Assembly (NCBI GenBank): GCA_964019415.1
Contig: OZ025868.1
Span: 1,275,001 to 1,339,000 of the forward strand
DNA: 64,000 nucleotides
Direction: 5' to 3'
From: Ianthella basta
Taxonomy: Eukaryota > Porifera > Demospongiae > Verongiida > Ianthellidae
In this document: positions 62,573 through 64,000 of the stretch, one piece after another
How positions within the stretch are numbered: position 1 is the first letter of the stretch
Layout: every line of letters begins with the position of its first letter
Notes under the pieces: model-generated
Seen by the model: the letters and a program-made list of their open reading frames with translations, nothing else
Database searches by the model: none
What the model was told of the DNA's origin: nothing
Made by a program: the position numbers and the translations under genes

Positions 62573-64000
62573 CCACCACCACCACCACACAGTGCAAGTT
62601 ACAATATCGCAGCCACCACCACCTGTGCCAGTAGAGTATCTGTGCTAGTTGGTCATAGAAAAAAAGCACCACTAGTGCAAGTTACAGTAGCCGCCACCAC
62701 ATGTGTCAGTAGAGTATCTGCGCTAGTTGGTCATAGAAAAAAAACACCAGTGCAAGTTACAGTGGCACCAGCACCATTCGCACCACCACATGTGCCAGAA
62801 AGTAAATGCGCTCAATGGCTGAAGAAAAAGACCACCAGCACAAGTTACAGCCGATCAGAACCTGCACCGCCGCCATTGGAGTGCACGCTGCAGCAAGCAA
62901 TTGTAAGCTTGCCTAAGGGCATGCCATTGAATTGAGGGTGCATGGGAAGAAATTCAATGGCATGCCCTTAGGCAAGTTACAATTGCTTGCTGCAGCGTGC
63001 ACTCCAATGGCGGCGGTGCAGGTTCTGATCGGCTGTAACTTGTGCTGGTGGTCTTTTTCTTCAGCCATTGAGCGCATTTACTTTCTGGCACATGTGGTGG
63101 TGCGAATGGTGCTGGTGCCACTGTAACTTGCACTGGTGTTTTTTTTCTATGACCAACTAGCGCAGATACTCTACTGACACATGTGGTGGCGGCTACTGTA
63201 ACTTGCACTAGTGGTGCTTTTTTTCTATGACCAACTAGCACAGATACTCTACTGGCACAGGTGGTGGTGGCTGCGATATTGTAACTTGCACTGTGTGGTG
63301 GTGGTGGTGGTGTTTTTTCTAGAGCAATGGCGGATATACTGAATGCATGCATTGTACTGGCACCATGTGGTGGTGGTGGTGGTGGTGATTTTCATCTAGG
63401 AATGCATGTGGTGGCCATAATATTGTAACTTGCACTGTGTGGTGGTGGTAGTAGTATGTGGTAGCAGCGCCTGATGTGGTGGTCTGTTTTCTTGCAGCTC
63501 TAACACACAATATTATACTGGTGTGCTCATTGCAACTTCCACTGTGGTGGTGGTGATGGCGGTTGTATTTATCTATGTGGTGGTGTAGTAGCTGGATATT
63601 GTGGCTGGATAGTTGTGAGCAAGTGTACATGTTGGTACTGTTCTGCTCCAGCATAGCGGCAAATGCCTAAAAATTGGTGTCAAAATGTGATTGTTCAAAA
63701 CATCGCCTCCATTTGTGACTAATTAAGCAATACTGCTAATGACATGAGCAAATTGGTCATCTAACTTCATCCACTTAGTATCATGACTTAGCAGGGCTGG
63801 GTCGGTAAGATATGCAATGAACCTCATTTTTCTCGGCCATTTTGCAACTAATTAAGAAATCCTGCTAATGACATGAACAGTTGGATTATCTGGCTAGGTC
63901 CATCAAGTGTCATGACTGAGCGGGCCGGGCTGGTTGAATACATCATACACCTCATATATGTCGGCCATTTTGAGACTAATTAAGAAATCCCGCTAATAAC
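62573..64000. repeat. Palindromic unit 11, cut by the window edge
   Basis: Left arm ~360 bp, centre near 62941; the right arm is incomplete at 64000. Confidence 0.93.

Larger units (their letters stand above)
43907..64000. repeat. Tandem array of large palindromic units linked by (ATTAT)n
   Basis: About twelve units of 1.1-1.9 kb (separate entries below). A complete right arm of ~1.33 kb runs from a central palindrome to CCCCGGGAATTATATT and an ATTAT tract; left arms are present but truncated by varying amounts. Arms contain (i) ~75-bp subrepeats starting TGTAACTTGCACTGGTGG and (ii) three ~125-bp subrepeats ending in AATGGCCG-type sequence with CTAATTAAG. All open frames (poly-His and similar) are repeat artefacts present on both strands. 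The array continues past the window end. Confidence 0.95.

Noticed and set aside
44762..63654. Poly-His and VQVTVATTTCASRVSAL-type frames repeated many times
   Set aside because: They arise from CCACCA and 75-bp subrepeats of the palindromic array, occur on both strands, and have no splice or start context.

Overview
The window is animal genomic DNA. The genes are split into many short exons with GT-AG introns, most exons encode immunoglobulin-like (Ig) or fibronectin-III (FN3) domains, and the spacer is full of microsatellites, foldback elements and retrotransposon remains. There is no bacterial-style operon, CRISPR array or rRNA. A non-bilaterian animal, most likely a demosponge, is my best guess from the compact Ig/FN3 receptor exons and the repeat style; this is inference and cannot be proved from the sequence alone.

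Layout. (1) 1-5,000: a 33/34-bp minisatellite, then a broken receptor copy. Its transmembrane and tail exons are on the minus strand (1473-3236), and it abuts inverted plus-strand Ig fragments (3660-4862), one of them split by a small transposon with a perfect 10-bp target duplication. (2) 5,000-9,390: spacer with a ~700-bp GT tract and two minus-strand exons (6500-6662, 6995-7026) encoding a tail with ITIM-like VVYASL and ITSM-like TIYSEI motifs. (3) 9,394-16,784 minus: receptor A, with signal peptide (uncertain), three Ig, four FN3, one membrane segment and a short tail. (4) 17,019-30,556 plus: gene B, divergent from A across ~235 bp, with two Ig domains, a 12-nt microexon and a C-terminal hydrophobic segment that ends at the stop codon, so probably GPI-anchored. 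Its introns hold a nested foldback/retroelement complex (20.4-24.5 kb), MITEs and CA tracts. (5) 32,943-38,335 plus: receptor C, 11 exons, 818 codons, with the same ectodomain as A but a different membrane segment and a tyrosine-rich tail (SYYDEV, QYEV, NPAY). (6) 38.6-41.7 kb: a decayed non-LTR retrotransposon with a restriction-like endonuclease end. (7) 42.07-42.74 kb: relic Ig pieces and a second copy of the C-type tail exon. (8) 43.9-64.0 kb: an array of about twelve ~1.1-1.9 kb units. Nearly all are incomplete palindromes joined through (ATTAT)n tracts, running off the window edge.

How the genes fit together. A, B, C, the broken copy D and the 42-kb relic look like a fast-evolving cell-surface receptor cluster. 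A and C have near-identical ectodomains, including their intron sequence, but unrelated membrane and signalling ends. That is the layout of paired receptors in vertebrate immunity and resembles Ig-type allorecognition clusters such as Hydractinia Alr. The allorecognition or immune role is inference; the exon structures, phases and motifs are read directly from the sequence.
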